From: Brucella sp. BE17
Lineage (GTDB): Bacteria > Pseudomonadota > Alphaproteobacteria > Rhizobiales > Rhizobiaceae
Assembly: GCF_039545455.1 (NCBI RefSeq)
Contig: NZ_CP154467.1
Location: forward strand, 186,001-250,000
DNA: 64,000 bases
Direction: 5' to 3'
Shown here piece by piece: positions 51,002-60,619 of this stretch. Both the position numbers and the translations under genes were made by a program. The notes beneath the pieces are model-generated. The model was given only the letters and a program-made list of their open reading frames with translations. It was not told the origin of the DNA and ran no database searches. Each line of letters begins with the position of its first letter. Positions within the stretch are counted from its first letter, which is position 1.

Positions 51002-52257
51002 GCTATTTTAAAAAATCTTTTCTATTTCGCCGCCGGGTCGATCTATGGGTGCTTGGTGTCGGTGCTGCCGCCATGCCGTTACGCGTTGGCCTGGGGCCGT
51101 TGGTCCTGTTCGTATTTTCCTGCATCGGTATTTATCTTTCCTGCGGGCGTCACGCCAGCGCGCGCCTGTTCTGCAAGAAATTCTATGTTTTTGTTCTGCT
51201 CTACGCCGTTTGGTCGTTGGGACTTATTCTTTTTCGCGGTGAACCCTTTGAGGGCAATCGTCAGATTGGCTACACGCTTCTATTGACGATGTTTGCCTTT
51301 GCCGGGTCTGGAATGGTGCTTATTCACGATCCTCTGCGCGCTTATGTGCTTGGATCGCGTATCGGCATCATCGGCGCGGCAATCGCTGCCGTTTTCCTTG
51401 CTGTCACTACCGGTCAGCGTATCGGCATCGGCGGCAATCAGGCGGTGTTTGCCTTTGTTGCCGGGGTGACTGCAATTTCCGCCGTGATCCCTCTACACCG
51501 CGCTCCACGCTATCTCGCCAATGGTCCGCATTGGTTGGTTCTGGGGCTTGTGGCGGTGCTGACCTCGGAAACGCGGGCGGTGATTGTGGTTCTGCCGGTT
51601 TTTGCAGCCGTGGAAATTATCCTGTTTCTCAAACGCTACAGTATCCGTCAGCAAGGTGCGGTCTATCTCGCGCTTTTAGTGGCACTGGCCGCACTCGTAG
51701 TGGTGGGGCCGGTCGGCGATATTCTTTCCAAGCGCTTTTACGGCATGGTGGAATATTACGACAGCGGCGACAGCTCGAAATGGGAAGACAAGATGTCCGC
51801 AGATATTCGCGGCGTGATGTGGCATGGTGCTGCGCGTATCATCAAGCAAAACCCTGTTGCGGGGGTTGGTTCTTATGCCAAGATGGATGCCGTGCGCAGC
51901 GAGGCTGGCGATCAGCGATCGCTTCTCTCCGGCTTCCGCCACGTCCATAATACCATTCTTGATGAATTGCTCAATGATGGAATCGTCGGACTGATTTTCA
52001 TGGCGGGCGCATTCCTGTCCATCTTGGCCTACCTGTGGCGGACCGCCGCCAGCTGGGCGATGCGTCGCGCCTTGCTTTATTTCGCAACTATCTGTGGTAG
52101 CTACGGCATGTTGCACAACCCTCTTTTACACGAAGTCACGATTTCATCGGCCATGTTCTTTCTGGCAGCGCTTAATGCGGCCGCGGCGCGGCGCGTCATG
52201 GCAGTGCGGCGGGCCGGGTTGAGTGCCTATTTCTGTTCCGAAAAGGCAAAAACATGA
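50998..52257 (+). CDS. O-antigen ligase/polymerase-like membrane protein
   Basis: A 419-residue protein with about eleven hydrophobic helices and the Wzy_C/WaaL layout: a large periplasmic loop holding ARIIKQNPVAGVGSYAKMD and RHVHNTILDELLNDGIVG (the H-x(n)-H region). Such proteins join or polymerise surface glycans. It begins with TTG overlapping the GT25 stop (TTGA), indicating coupling. Ligase and polymerase roles cannot be separated by sequence. Confidence 0.85.
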   Translation: MSYFKKSFLFRRRVDLWVLGVGAAAMPLRVGLGPLVLFVFSCIGIYLSCGRHASARLFCKKFYVFVLLYAVWSLGLILFRGEPFEGNRQIGYTLLLTMFAFAGSGMVLIHDPLRAYVLGSRIGIIGAAIAAVFLAVTTGQRIGIGGNQAVFAFVAGVTAISAVIPLHRAPRYLANGPHWLVLGLVAVLTSETRAVIVVLPVFAAVEIILFLKRYSIRQQGAVYLALLVALAALVVVGPVGDILSKRFYGMVEYYDSGDSSKWEDKMSADIRGVMWHGAARIIKQNPVAGVGSYAKMDAVRSEAGDQRSLLSGFRHVHNTILDELLNDGIVGLIFMAGAFLSILAYLWRTAASWAMRRALLYFATICGSYGMLHNPLLHEVTISSAMFFLAALNAAAARRVMAVRRAGLSAYFCSEKAKT

Positions 52258-52267
52258 GAGCTTTAGC

Positions 52268-53245
52268 ATGAAAGCTATTGTTACGGGTGTTGCGGGCTTT
52301 ATCGGCTTCCACACGACGCGCCGCCTTCTGGACGCGGGCTGGCAGGTGATTGGCATCGATAATCTCAACGATTATTATCCGGTCGAACTGAAAGAAGCAC
52401 GCCTTCAGCAATTGCGCCACCGTGATGGTTTTCGCTTTGGAAAGGCGGATATTGCTGATCCTCAGGCACTTGCTACGGCCATTGGCGCGGACAGTGATGC
52501 AGACGTTATTGTACATTTGGCGGCACAAGCGGGCGTGCGCTATTCCATCGAAAATCCGTTGGCTTACGTTTCTTCCAACGTCATGGGACAGGTGACGGTT
52601 TTTGAGACGGCGCTCAAACTTCCAAAACGCCCGCCGGTCGTCTACGCCAGCTCATCCTCGGTCTATGGTGCCAACGAAAAAATCCCTTTTTCGGAAAGTG
52701 ATGCCGTCGATCATCCGGTTTCGGTCTATGCTGCGACCAAACGTTCTGGCGAATTATTGGCCTTGTCCTACCGTCATGTGCATGGGCTTGCATCGACGGG
52801 CCTGCGTTTTTTCACTGTCTATGGTCCCTATGGCCGGCCCGATATGGCGCCGTGGCTTTTCACCGATGCGATCCTGAAAGGCGAGACAATCCGTGTCTTC
52901 AATGATGGTGAAATGCAGCGCGATTTTACCTTTGTCGACGATATCGTCAGTGGTGTTGTGGGAGCGTTAAACCGTATTCTGGAAAAGCCTGACGATACGG
53001 CTCCGGTCTATAATCTCGGCAATAATCGCCCGGTCATGCTGGGCGACTTCATCGCAACAATCGAGAGGGCTACAGGGCGTGAAGCGATCCGCAAGCTGGA
53101 ACCGATGCCCGCAGCCGACGTTCAGCGCACCTATGCAGATATTGCGCTCGCCGCGCGCGATCTCGGCTTTTCCCCCAAGACTTCGCTTGATGACGGTATT
53201 CCTTTGTTTGTGGAGTGGTTTCGCGGCTATAATGGCACGCGATGA
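52268..53245 (+). CDS. UDP-glucuronate 4-epimerase-like NAD-dependent epimerase
   Basis: A 325-residue extended SDR. TGVAGFIGFHTTRRLL binds NAD, IDNLNDYYPVELKEARL is characteristic of LpsL/Cap1J UDP-glucuronate 4-epimerases, and SSSSVYG...YAATKRSGE gives the Ser-Tyr-Lys site. Product would be UDP-galacturonate for surface glycan. It starts ten bases after the ligase stop and overlaps dciA by four bases. Confidence 0.88.
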   Translation: MKAIVTGVAGFIGFHTTRRLLDAGWQVIGIDNLNDYYPVELKEARLQQLRHRDGFRFGKADIADPQALATAIGADSDADVIVHLAAQAGVRYSIENPLAYVSSNVMGQVTVFETALKLPKRPPVVYASSSSVYGANEKIPFSESDAVDHPVSVYAATKRSGELLALSYRHVHGLASTGLRFFTVYGPYGRPDMAPWLFTDAILKGETIRVFNDGEMQRDFTFVDDIVSGVVGALNRILEKPDDTAPVYNLGNNRPVMLGDFIATIERATGREAIRKLEPMPAADVQRTYADIALAARDLGFSPKTSLDDGIPLFVEWFRGYNGTR

Positions 53246-53760
53246 GTGACGGCAGGAAAAAGCGCGGTTTTCGACCACTGGCGGATATGACATCGGCCTT
53301 GATGGATCCGATGCTGCAAAAACGCGCCGGTATCAATATTGCTCTGCTGCAATCATGGGAAGATATCGTCGGCCCTGCTATTGGCGCGCAATCTCGACCG
53401 CTGCGCATTGTGTGGCCGCGACGCATGCACGAAGACGACCCCTTCAAACCTGCGACATTGGTCATCGCTTGTGAAGGCTTTGCCGCCTTGCAGCTTTCAC
53501 ACGAGACGGGGGAGGTTATTGCGCGGGTTAACGGTTTTCTGGGGTTTTCCGCTATAGGGCGTATCAAGATCGAGCAGAAGCCTCCGGTGTTGCCGGTGAG
53601 GCCGAAACAAAAGCGCCTCGCGCCGCTGGCACCGTCCGAAGAACGCCGTATTGATCAGGTCACCGGCGAGATCGAGGATGATGCGCTGCGTATAGCGCTT
53701 GCGAGGCTCGGCAAGAACATTCTCGCTGAAAAGCGCTGCTCTGGCAAAAAGAGCGGGTGA
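53242..53760 (+). CDS. dciA: DUF721/DciA family protein
   Basis: A 172-residue protein with the DUF721 N-terminal domain (MLQKRAGINIALLQSWEDIVG, later LVIACEGFAALQLSHET). DciA loads or operates the replicative helicase in bacteria that lack DnaC; dnaB lies at 5.3 kb. The C-terminal half is basic and low in structure. ATG overlaps the epimerase stop. Confidence 0.82.
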   Translation: MSDGRKKRGFRPLADMTSALMDPMLQKRAGINIALLQSWEDIVGPAIGAQSRPLRIVWPRRMHEDDPFKPATLVIACEGFAALQLSHETGEVIARVNGFLGFSAIGRIKIEQKPPVLPVRPKQKRLAPLAPSEERRIDQVTGEIEDDALRIALARLGKNILAEKRCSGKKSG

Positions 53761-54001
53761 GACGAGGCGTAGCAGGTTTTGCGCGTGCAAAGCTGTGCCA
53801 TAAATTTGATGCAAGTCTTGTGCAGGAATAAGTCCTATTTTTTATTATTGATTTTATTGTCTTTTTTTGAAGATCTCGCCTCACTTGTATTGGAGGTAGG
53901 GGGATGTTCTGGATTTAGTCGGCAACGATCCGGCTTGCTTCAAGTTCGAGGCGGTGCCGATCCACTCCCTTGGTATGGATTTCGGCTGTTGATATATTCG
54001 T

Positions 54002-54602
54002 CTAACCATACTGCGCGAGAAGCTGATGGGTGGCCGCATCGCCTTCTGTCGCAAACATGGCGCTTAGTTTCTGAAGCCCATGGGCAGACTTATTCACACC
54101 AGCATCCAAACAGGCATCGCGGAACCAATTCCCAAAAACCTCCGTTTGTGCGAGTATCGCCGCGATACCCTTCTATCAGGTGCATACCACGCCTTAGCAT
54201 TGCATGGATCATCGAGCCAAGATCGTCAGATAGTTCCACTGTAACGCTCGTGCCGGTCTCTGCAGACTCCGTCGTAAGGATGCGCCCAGATATATGCTGT
54301 CGGCCGATACGCACAACATTAGAGCGGCGAAGTCCAGCCAAGAGCATAAGCTCCGTGGCAAAGCGCTCATGTGTTCCTATGACGTGTGCTTTGCGGAATA
54401 ATATTACATCATCAAAAGACCAGCCCGCAAAACCTGATGTTTTGTACTCAGGCAGATCGACGTCTAATGTCGGGTCTATTTTGACGAAACGCATATTCGT
54501 GCCCCATGAGAACAATCCTCGTATTGCCTTGAGAAAATTCTCCGCCATCCCCGGAGTTTCGTGCCTCTTGAATAACATCCTGGGTGAAAACCGATAAAGA
54601 CT
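54002..54602 (-). pseudogene. Tyrosine recombinase (phage integrase), broken
   Basis: The minus strand encodes ETPGMAENFLKAIRGLFSW and LLAGLRRSNVVRIGRQH, the core-binding and first-Arg segments of a phage-type integrase. Near 54135 the frame shifts and the sequence continues FGNWFRDACLDAGVNKSAHG in the next frame, stopping at 54002 before the catalytic Tyr. The H-x-x-R motif reads HGLQ, so the second Arg is lost. The N-terminus is truncated near the IS3 remnant. Inactive. Confidence 0.8.
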
Positions 54603-54652
54603 TATTGGCGTTTGTCGCCAAAACCTTTTCCATAATAAGCTTGTGCTGTTTA

Positions 54653-55242
54653 CGGGTAACTTCCGAATATCTTGTGAACCATAAAGGGCTCTTCCAACTC
54701 TACAGGGAGGAGAAGCTGCATTATGCAAACGCGCGGCGGCAGGAAGAGAGCGTTAGGCAGACATGCACTTATGTTGATCCAGGTGGTAGCCAATGATCGT
54801 TGGTCCCTGGACTTCGTTTCGGGTCTCTTATTGATGGGCGCAGGTTTCGGATTCTGACTGTCGTCAATGATTGCACGAGGGAGTTCATCAAAGCATTGTC
54901 TCAATAGCCGAACTGTTTGGTGAAATGGGGGCACTCCAACCGGATTATTGAGGAACGTGACAAACCCACAATGACCATCAGTGAAGATGGCAGCGAAATC
55001 ACCCGCAACCCGATCCTGCAATAGACGGATCGGATCAAAGTGGTTTGGCACTACATTGCGCCCGGAAAACCCACCGAGAAGGCTTTCATAGAAAGCTTCA
55101 ATGGACGGCTGCGAGATGAATTCCTGAATGAATCCCTATTCTCGTCACTGCTATATGCTCGCTTAGCGCTTTCAATCTGCGGAGAGATCACAACGACCAT
55201 CCACCGCATTCTGGTCTCGGCTGGCTGACACCTGCCGAGTGA
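54653..55242 (+). mobile_element. IS3-family transposase OrfB remnant
   Basis: Pieces of an IS407-type OrfB appear in changing frames: VNHKGLFQLYREEK, then RGGRKRALGRHALM and VANDRWSLDFVSG, then ISEDGSE (a damaged DNGTE region), [20 protein letters not shown] and finally [11 protein letters not shown] with stop at 55240-55242. Frameshifts, an in-frame stop and a deletion separate them. No OrfA or clear terminal repeats were seen. Confidence 0.85.
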
Positions 55243-55520
55243 GCACAGACTATCAGCTCGTAACGTGATGCGGTGTGCAGATGAAGTGGCTCCGCACCGC
55301 AACCCGCCACTATCACCCGAAACACAGCAACCCAAAACCGCTGAAGCGAAATCAAAACTGGATAAAATTTGGGGACAGCGTCAGGCGCGATCATGCCTGG
55401 GCATATGCCCTTGCTGAACTCGACAATGTGCAATTGGGCGAACGTGAGCAGCCCACAGTCGACGTGCTCCTAAGTCATTTGCAAGTGTTTGAGTAGCGTG
55501 CGAGTTAGCTTGTCATGAAC
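55243..55520. other. Region between IS3 remnant and the GT4 gene
   Basis: 278 bases. It contains an open frame of 73 codons (55275-55496) with no family I recognise, and nothing else convincing. Likely remnant sequence. Confidence 0.35.
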
Positions 55521-57446
55521 CTAAGCTGACTTTACGTCATTCTCTTCAACAGTTGAAGTCTCATCATAAAGACTTTTAATAGCGGGCGCGACTTGTGAAA
55601 CCGAGTATTCCCATGTTCTGAATGAAGTAACCCATTCGCGCGCGTTCATGCCAAGTTTGTGCCGTAGGTCGGGAGAATTTATCAGCTTGCATAAAACGTC
55701 CGCCAAAGAAGGAACATTTCCTTTTTCGAATATGAGCCCAGTTTCTCTGTCTCTTACCATATCCTTGAGGGCTGCAACGTTGGATACAACTACAGGTTTT
55801 CCCATTATCATAGATTCTAGTGGTTTTAACGGGGAAACCAGTTCGCAAACATTCCAAGGCTTTCGTGGGAAAGGGGCAATGTCAACCAGAGAATAGTAAT
55901 CTCGCACTTTGTCAAACGGTACGCGACCTGGCATGATTAACCAGTCTGAAAACCCGCCATCATCTGCGCATTTACGAATAAGGTCTGTGACGCTTCCAGT
56001 CAGAGACAAAGACGATGGATTGTCGTTGCCAACCAAAAGAAGACGAAACTCTATTCCCTGTTCCTTCAATATCGCGCAGGCGCGGCTCAGATCATCCAAT
56101 CCTTCGTAATCAACGAAAGTGCCGATGTATCCTATAACGGGAATACCGTCTGGAATTCTCAGATCTTTGGCCAACTCGACATTACGATTAAGTGGAGGAA
56201 ACAGATTTGGCTCCACTGAATTTGGGAGAAGAAGAATCTTATTGGAGGATACACCTCTTTTAATGAGCTCTGCCTTCATTCCAGAGTTGAGGGTAAGCAC
56301 AAGGTCAGCCTCTTGGGCTGTTTTACTTTCTAAGGCAACCTGCGCTTGAAAATTTACACTATCGCTGAATCCTGGTTCGCGGGACGCGCGTGTGATTTCC
56401 CAGAAACCTCTAACCTCGTAGACAAAAGGAAGACCGCATTCTCTGGCCGCAATCAATGCAGGTAGCGCATTGCGATGATTGGAGGCGGCCATCACGTATG
56501 CAGGACGTTCCTTTTCTATTACAGTTCGGATCGATTTGGTCGCCTCTGCAATGTAATCTTTACCAAAGTGCGTTCGGATGGTTGGTGTTTCTATTCGATG
56601 ATATGAAACTCCGTCCACGGCGTCACACGGCTGTACAGCGTCCGGGTTCTCTGTGGTAGCCATATCTTTCGGATAGCCCGCTCGTGTATAAACAACGACG
56701 TCAAGATCGGTTTCCTCAAATCCCCTGATAACACCGTGGCTTCTCGTTGCATAACCATTTGACGAGTAGGGCAGGCTGTTGTTGAGGATATAAAGGAGTT
56801 TGGAGACCCTGCCTTTGGGCTGCTGTTTGTCTCGGGCCGGAATATCGTCCAGCACAGAGATCAAGTATGAATCCGATCGCTTCAACGCTTTGAAGCTGGC
56901 GGAGGATTCAGGAACGTTTCGCTGTTGAAGTTCTGCCAGAATGTTCCTTAGCATCTCTTGGCCAGTATCAAGATCAGAGCGCTCGCTTAGTTGAAGTGCT
57001 GTATTGATTGCACTGGGGGTGGGGGCCAGTTTAACTGCGAGCGACGCCAAATCTGACATTTCGTCAGAAGAAGCGTCCATGTGCTCCAGGATGCGAGAAA
57101 TTTCATCTGCAATTTTGTTTGAATGTTGCGTAATTTCGCTCAGCGCCCTTTGCTCTGCAACCAGTAAACGCGAGGTATGTGCTAGCTTTTGGGTTTCTTG
57201 CTGTAGTAGACGCGAGGTATGTGCTAGCTTTTGGGTTTCTTGCTGTAGTAGACGCGAGGTATGTGCTAGCTTTTGGGTTTCTTGCTGTAGTCTGGCTTCA
57301 TGCCCTGATGTAGCCATTTCTCGAATTCTGACTTTTGCTGCATAGGGGACTTTTATTCGTAACGATGAAGGAATTAATTTCCACGCCTTTTTTGCAATCG
57401 TTTTGAAGGTACCCGAAGTGGAGATTCCACGAGATGAGTTTTTCAT
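55521..57446 (-). CDS. GT4 family glycosyltransferase with N-terminal repeat coiled coil
   Basis: A 641-residue protein. Residues 1-50 are basic; 53-94 are three nearly exact copies of a 14-residue unit (LQQETQKLAHTSRL), predicted coiled coil, extending through about 130. A GT-B fold follows: LNNSLPYSSNGYATRSHGVI near 230, and PLESMIMGKPVVVSN with RETGLIFEKG near the end. GT4 enzymes add sugars in retaining mode to surface glycans. No signal peptide. Lower GC than core genes; the heparinase-like gene is 38 bases upstream in the same direction. Confidence 0.85.
   Translation of the reverse strand: MKNSSRGISTSGTFKTIAKKAWKLIPSSLRIKVPYAAKVRIREMATSGHEARLQQETQKLAHTSRLLQQETQKLAHTSRLLQQETQKLAHTSRLLVAEQRALSEITQHSNKIADEISRILEHMDASSDEMSDLASLAVKLAPTPSAINTALQLSERSDLDTGQEMLRNILAELQQRNVPESSASFKALKRSDSYLISVLDDIPARDKQQPKGRVSKLLYILNNSLPYSSNGYATRSHGVIRGFEETDLDVVVYTRAGYPKDMATTENPDAVQPCDAVDGVSYHRIETPTIRTHFGKDYIAEATKSIRTVIEKERPAYVMAASNHRNALPALIAARECGLPFVYEVRGFWEITRASREPGFSDSVNFQAQVALESKTAQEADLVLTLNSGMKAELIKRGVSSNKILLLPNSVEPNLFPPLNRNVELAKDLRIPDGIPVIGYIGTFVDYEGLDDLSRACAILKEQGIEFRLLLVGNDNPSSLSLTGSVTDLIRKCADDGGFSDWLIMPGRVPFDKVRDYYSLVDIAPFPRKPWNVCELVSPLKPLESMIMGKPVVVSNVAALKDMVRDRETGLIFEKGNVPSLADVLCKLINSPDLRHKLGMNAREWVTSFRTWEYSVSQVAPAIKSLYDETSTVEENDVKSA
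57169..57291 (-). repeat. 42-bp in-frame tandem repeat (about three copies)
   Basis: Units begin CGCGAGGTATGTGCTAGC at 57169, 57211 and 57253, spaced exactly 42 bases; the third is slightly incomplete. Each encodes 14 residues of coiled coil in the GT4 gene, so copy-number change keeps the frame. Confidence 0.95.
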
Positions 57447-57484
57447 AAGGTATGCCCCTGGATACCAGTGTTGTCTGCTCTGAG

Positions 57485-59374
57485 TTATTGCGTTTTACGC
57501 CGCAGAAACGATAGCCAACGCTTCGGTGATTTGTCGGTCTGATCCAATTCAGCCGAGAGCGAGGACCCGTCTCGACTGAACCGAAGCCGGTGATGCTGTG
57601 ATGCTGTGCTCCAGCTTATGTCCCCTTTGCTCAATATCCCGTTGAAGGAAGCCTTCTCAACGTTCACCGTATCGGACAAACAGAACAGAGAAGCGAACCT
57701 TGCCTCAACGCCATGGTGCGCGAAGTTGAAAGAAGAAGTTGGTTGCAATTCGCCAGCGCGTGGAGAATTCCAACCTTGCATAGGCTCTTTTTGTCCCAGA
57801 TAAACTGGGCTTATCACGGTGTCGGGTATCAGGTTGACGGCGGAAAGTTTGTGCCCACCGTTCTCGGCGGATAGGATATTTCCTGTTGAACACGCAGTCC
57901 ATTTTGGTGCCAACTGGAACCACTGTCTATAATCATGCGCCTCGTCTTTACCGTCTTTGAGCCAGTCAACGACAAGAAGAAACGTGCCAGGAGCAACGAA
58001 TATCGAACGAAAATGGCGTACACTTTGGTGGCGGACCTCACAAAGCGTAAGCCACAGATTATCTTTTTGCTGAGCAAAAAGGAGCGCCGAACCAAAAGGT
58101 TTTGCGCCTTTTCTTTTGTAATCTGCTGCATCGATCTCGACGCAATTATGCGCTCTAGTGCTTTCAACATATCGGCGTTCGGGGTCGGAATAGAAAAAAC
58201 CCGCCATTGATAATTCGTCACCGAGAACGGTTTTGGGACCATATCCGTAACGGCCTGGATCGATCAGGATCGGGCGTCCCTGATCGTGCCATATGAAAGT
58301 CAAGTGGTCTGCATGCTTATGGGTACGAGAGTGAAACGCTGCCATTTGAGCAAAGTAGCTGTCGTTGGAGGCGTCTTCCGGGCCGGGTTTTCTTGCAAAA
58401 ACATATCCCGCGTCATCATAAGCCTTTAATCCACTTGGGCGAAAACCCTTAAGCATTTTATCTTGGATGTGATCCGTGTCACCAAATGTGGTTAAAGAAT
58501 TGTCTGGTGCGGCCATCCATTGAAGGGCATCTTCTGAATGCTCCAGCATTAAAGCTAACGCCGGATCTTCTATTAGGCCGCTTCTCAGTGCTCCAGAAAC
58601 CGAACGCAGGACCATTTTGTGATAAGCAGGTGAATGTTCGGAGTGAATTCCGGATGGAAAGAACTGTTTCCTAAGCATGACGTCTGTGCGTTGCTGAGCG
58701 AGGTCATAATAGCTTTCGAAGCCGGGTAAAAATCTAAACCTACGGGCCGCTGCTAGATGACCAAGGGCCTGATACAGCCCGTGGTTATTATGCCCCTGCC
58801 AGAAGCTGTCCCTGGAAAGCATTTCCAATTGAAAAATCAAGGAGCGAAACAGATCAGAGAATAGTGTCTCATGCCCCTTCTGTCGTGCCACTATGTCTAA
58901 AAGAAATGCATGACGCGGAATTCTTTGTCCCACGGACATGTCATACCAAGCCATCGTGCTTTCATCAGCCAGTGCGGCATCAAGACCTTCTTCTATATCG
59001 TTCTGAAAATATTGAACTTGAAATGAATCTAGCCAATAGCGGGCTACATCTATACTGATTCTTAAAGCGCGCTCATCCGAGAAAATCTCATAAGACGGTA
59101 ATAATATAGAAAGCGGGTCCCATGCATGAATATGGTAACGCTGAGATCGACTATAACTATCCCATGAAAAATTTTTGCTCAAAGGATAGACAATATTTTG
59201 TAACTTCCATCCCTTTTCTAAGATGGATGTATACTTAGATTTATAATCTTCTTTTGTTAGAGAGAAGTCGTCCAACTGATCGTAAGGAATTAAGGGTTGA
59301 GATTGTATTATATCTCTAAATCTCAAAGGATCTCCGCGATATAAATACGCGGCATCATCATTGTACGCAGTCAT
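57485..59374 (-). CDS. Heparinase II/III-like protein
   Basis: About 629 residues: an alpha/alpha-toroid N-terminal domain (GHNNHGLYQALGHLAAAR, GIHSEHSPAYHKMVLR) and a beta-sandwich C-terminal domain with FHSRTHKHADHLTFIWHDQG and LIDPGRYGYG, typical of heparinase II/III-like lyases of uronic-acid polysaccharides. No signal peptide is seen, so its site of action is unclear. ATG 59374 after GGGGGTG is preferred; the frame opens at 59479. Paired with the GT4 gene, and of lower GC. Confidence 0.83.
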   Translation of the reverse strand: MTAYNDDAAYLYRGDPLRFRDIIQSQPLIPYDQLDDFSLTKEDYKSKYTSILEKGWKLQNIVYPLSKNFSWDSYSRSQRYHIHAWDPLSILLPSYEIFSDERALRISIDVARYWLDSFQVQYFQNDIEEGLDAALADESTMAWYDMSVGQRIPRHAFLLDIVARQKGHETLFSDLFRSLIFQLEMLSRDSFWQGHNNHGLYQALGHLAAARRFRFLPGFESYYDLAQQRTDVMLRKQFFPSGIHSEHSPAYHKMVLRSVSGALRSGLIEDPALALMLEHSEDALQWMAAPDNSLTTFGDTDHIQDKMLKGFRPSGLKAYDDAGYVFARKPGPEDASNDSYFAQMAAFHSRTHKHADHLTFIWHDQGRPILIDPGRYGYGPKTVLGDELSMAGFFYSDPERRYVESTRAHNCVEIDAADYKRKGAKPFGSALLFAQQKDNLWLTLCEVRHQSVRHFRSIFVAPGTFLLVVDWLKDGKDEAHDYRQWFQLAPKWTACSTGNILSAENGGHKLSAVNLIPDTVISPVYLGQKEPMQGWNSPRAGELQPTSSFNFAHHGVEARFASLFCLSDTVNVEKASFNGILSKGDISWSTASQHHRLRFSRDGSSLSAELDQTDKSPKRWLSFLRRKTQ

Positions 59375-59553
59375 TTTCGGCACCCCCAATGCCCACACTC
59401 CGTGTGAGATATACCAAAGGCAGTGGTCTTGCAACCAGCAGAAACTATCTATTTTACTGTATATATCTGCTTCTTTCACTGGCGCAATCCGTCACGCTGA
59501 CCTGCCGTAAAATCATCTTGTTGCCACAACCGACCTTGAGGCGGGCGGTCTTA

Positions 59554-59772
59554 TCATCTGTTCTTGATCTCGTTTAATCTGTTTACGACCTCTTCGGCTC
59601 GTCTTACCGCGTCTTCTGCCTCTTGCGCGGATTTTTGAATATCTGCTTCGGTCAAGGTGCTCGGACCTTCATAGCCGCCCTGACCGCGTTCTCCAATCGT
59701 AATGGGCGGCATCATGAAGTATGCTGCAACAAAAGCTGTACCGATTGTAGCTATGAGTAAGAGTGGGCGCAT
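59554..59772 (-). CDS. Small membrane-anchored protein
   Basis: A 72-residue protein: one N-terminal hydrophobic segment (LLLIATIGTAFVAAYFMM), then a charged helix (ADIQKSAQEAEDAVRRAEEVVNRLNEI). ATG 59772 has GGAAATC upstream; the frame extends further but is not membrane-like. No family recognised. May belong to the phage relic that follows. Confidence 0.55.
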   Translation of the reverse strand: MRPLLLIATIGTAFVAAYFMMPPITIGERGQGGYEGPSTLTEADIQKSAQEAEDAVRRAEEVVNRLNEIKNR

Positions 59773-60014
59773 TGCAGATTTCCAATCGGCACGTTGTGGA
59801 AAACAGCATAGCCGGACTGGGCACAAAGGAGAACCCCGGCAACGAGGGGCGCCGGAACTACACAATGGCGGGTGGGGGCCTAACACCCGTGCGCTAATGT
59901 GAGATAGGGCGGAGACGTGGGCAGGGAAGGACTATCCCCGTCACGGCGCTTGCCGGTAACGTGGTGAAGTGGAGGGATCGTCATGTGTTTCTGAGGTAGA
60001 TCACAGGTGCAGAT

Positions 60015-60206
60015 TTAGGCGATTAAATAAAGCCATACACTAGGAATGAGTAGCCCTATTGCCAAGATCGACCAAACCAGCCTCCAGCCGATACGCTTTG
60101 TTCCCATGAATGCCGTAGCGACTATTGCTATCGAAACCAATGCCGTAATTGGCCAATAGATAGCCGTGATAATGATGATGGCTTCCCACCAAGTGAATGT
60201 AATCAT
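60015..60206 (-). CDS. Small two-helix membrane protein
   Basis: A 63-residue hydrophobic protein (TFTWWEAIIIITAIYWPITALV...; GWRLVWSILAIGLLIPSVWLYL), with a Lys-Arg turn in the middle. No family recognised. Start ATG 60206. Could be a phage holin-type or accessory protein; this is a guess. Confidence 0.5.
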   Translation of the reverse strand: MITFTWWEAIIIITAIYWPITALVSIAIVATAFMGTKRIGWRLVWSILAIGLLIPSVWLYLIA

Positions 60207-60325
60207 GCGGTGGTTTTAGGCAGGCAATCTCTTTTACACAAGCCTTGGTAAAAAAGCTTTTCTCATCAATCAAGTAGGTCCGGCAATCGCGGAGCCTTTT
60301 CTTTTGCCTAAAAGGAACTCCCAAC

Positions 60326-60619
60326 ATGAATATGCATCTGGGCGATTATGCATATGGGAAAAAGGTGGATTGCGGGGGGATGACGGAGGCGGGACAGGAT
60401 AGAGCGATTGGCCGTGTCGAAGGCAAGATCGACCAGATCATCACAGACATGGATCGGGCGCGTGATGGCAGGAAACAGCAATATGACAAGCAAGAAAAGG
60501 CCGACTGAGCCTTGGATGAAGTCATTCGCTAGCTTAAAGGTGTCGATTCTCGCCTCAGTACCGTCGAGGAACCTGTGGCTACTTTTGGTGGGAAGATTTG
60601 GACGGTGATTATGGGGTGA
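60326..60619 (+). pseudogene. DUF1515-like phage protein with two in-frame stops
   Basis: In one frame: GRVEGKIDQIITDMDRARDG, then TGA at 60506, then LDEVIR, TAG at 60530, then LKGVDSRLSTVEEPVATFGG and a hydrophobic end. The layout resembles DUF1515 proteins of rhizobial prophages. Only the two nonsense codons break it; the frame is otherwise intact from 60326 to the TGA at 60617. Confidence 0.65.

Noticed and set aside
53761..54001. tRNA or attachment site next to the broken integrase
   Set aside because: No cloverleaf and no repeated attachment core could be found by eye in this stretch or near dsbA.
55275..55496. 73-codon plus-strand frame after the IS3 remnant
   Set aside because: No recognisable family, no good ribosome site, and it lies in remnant sequence. 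It could be real but cannot be supported.
57169..57291. CRISPR array
   Set aside because: The three 42-base units have no spacers between them and lie inside a coding frame.
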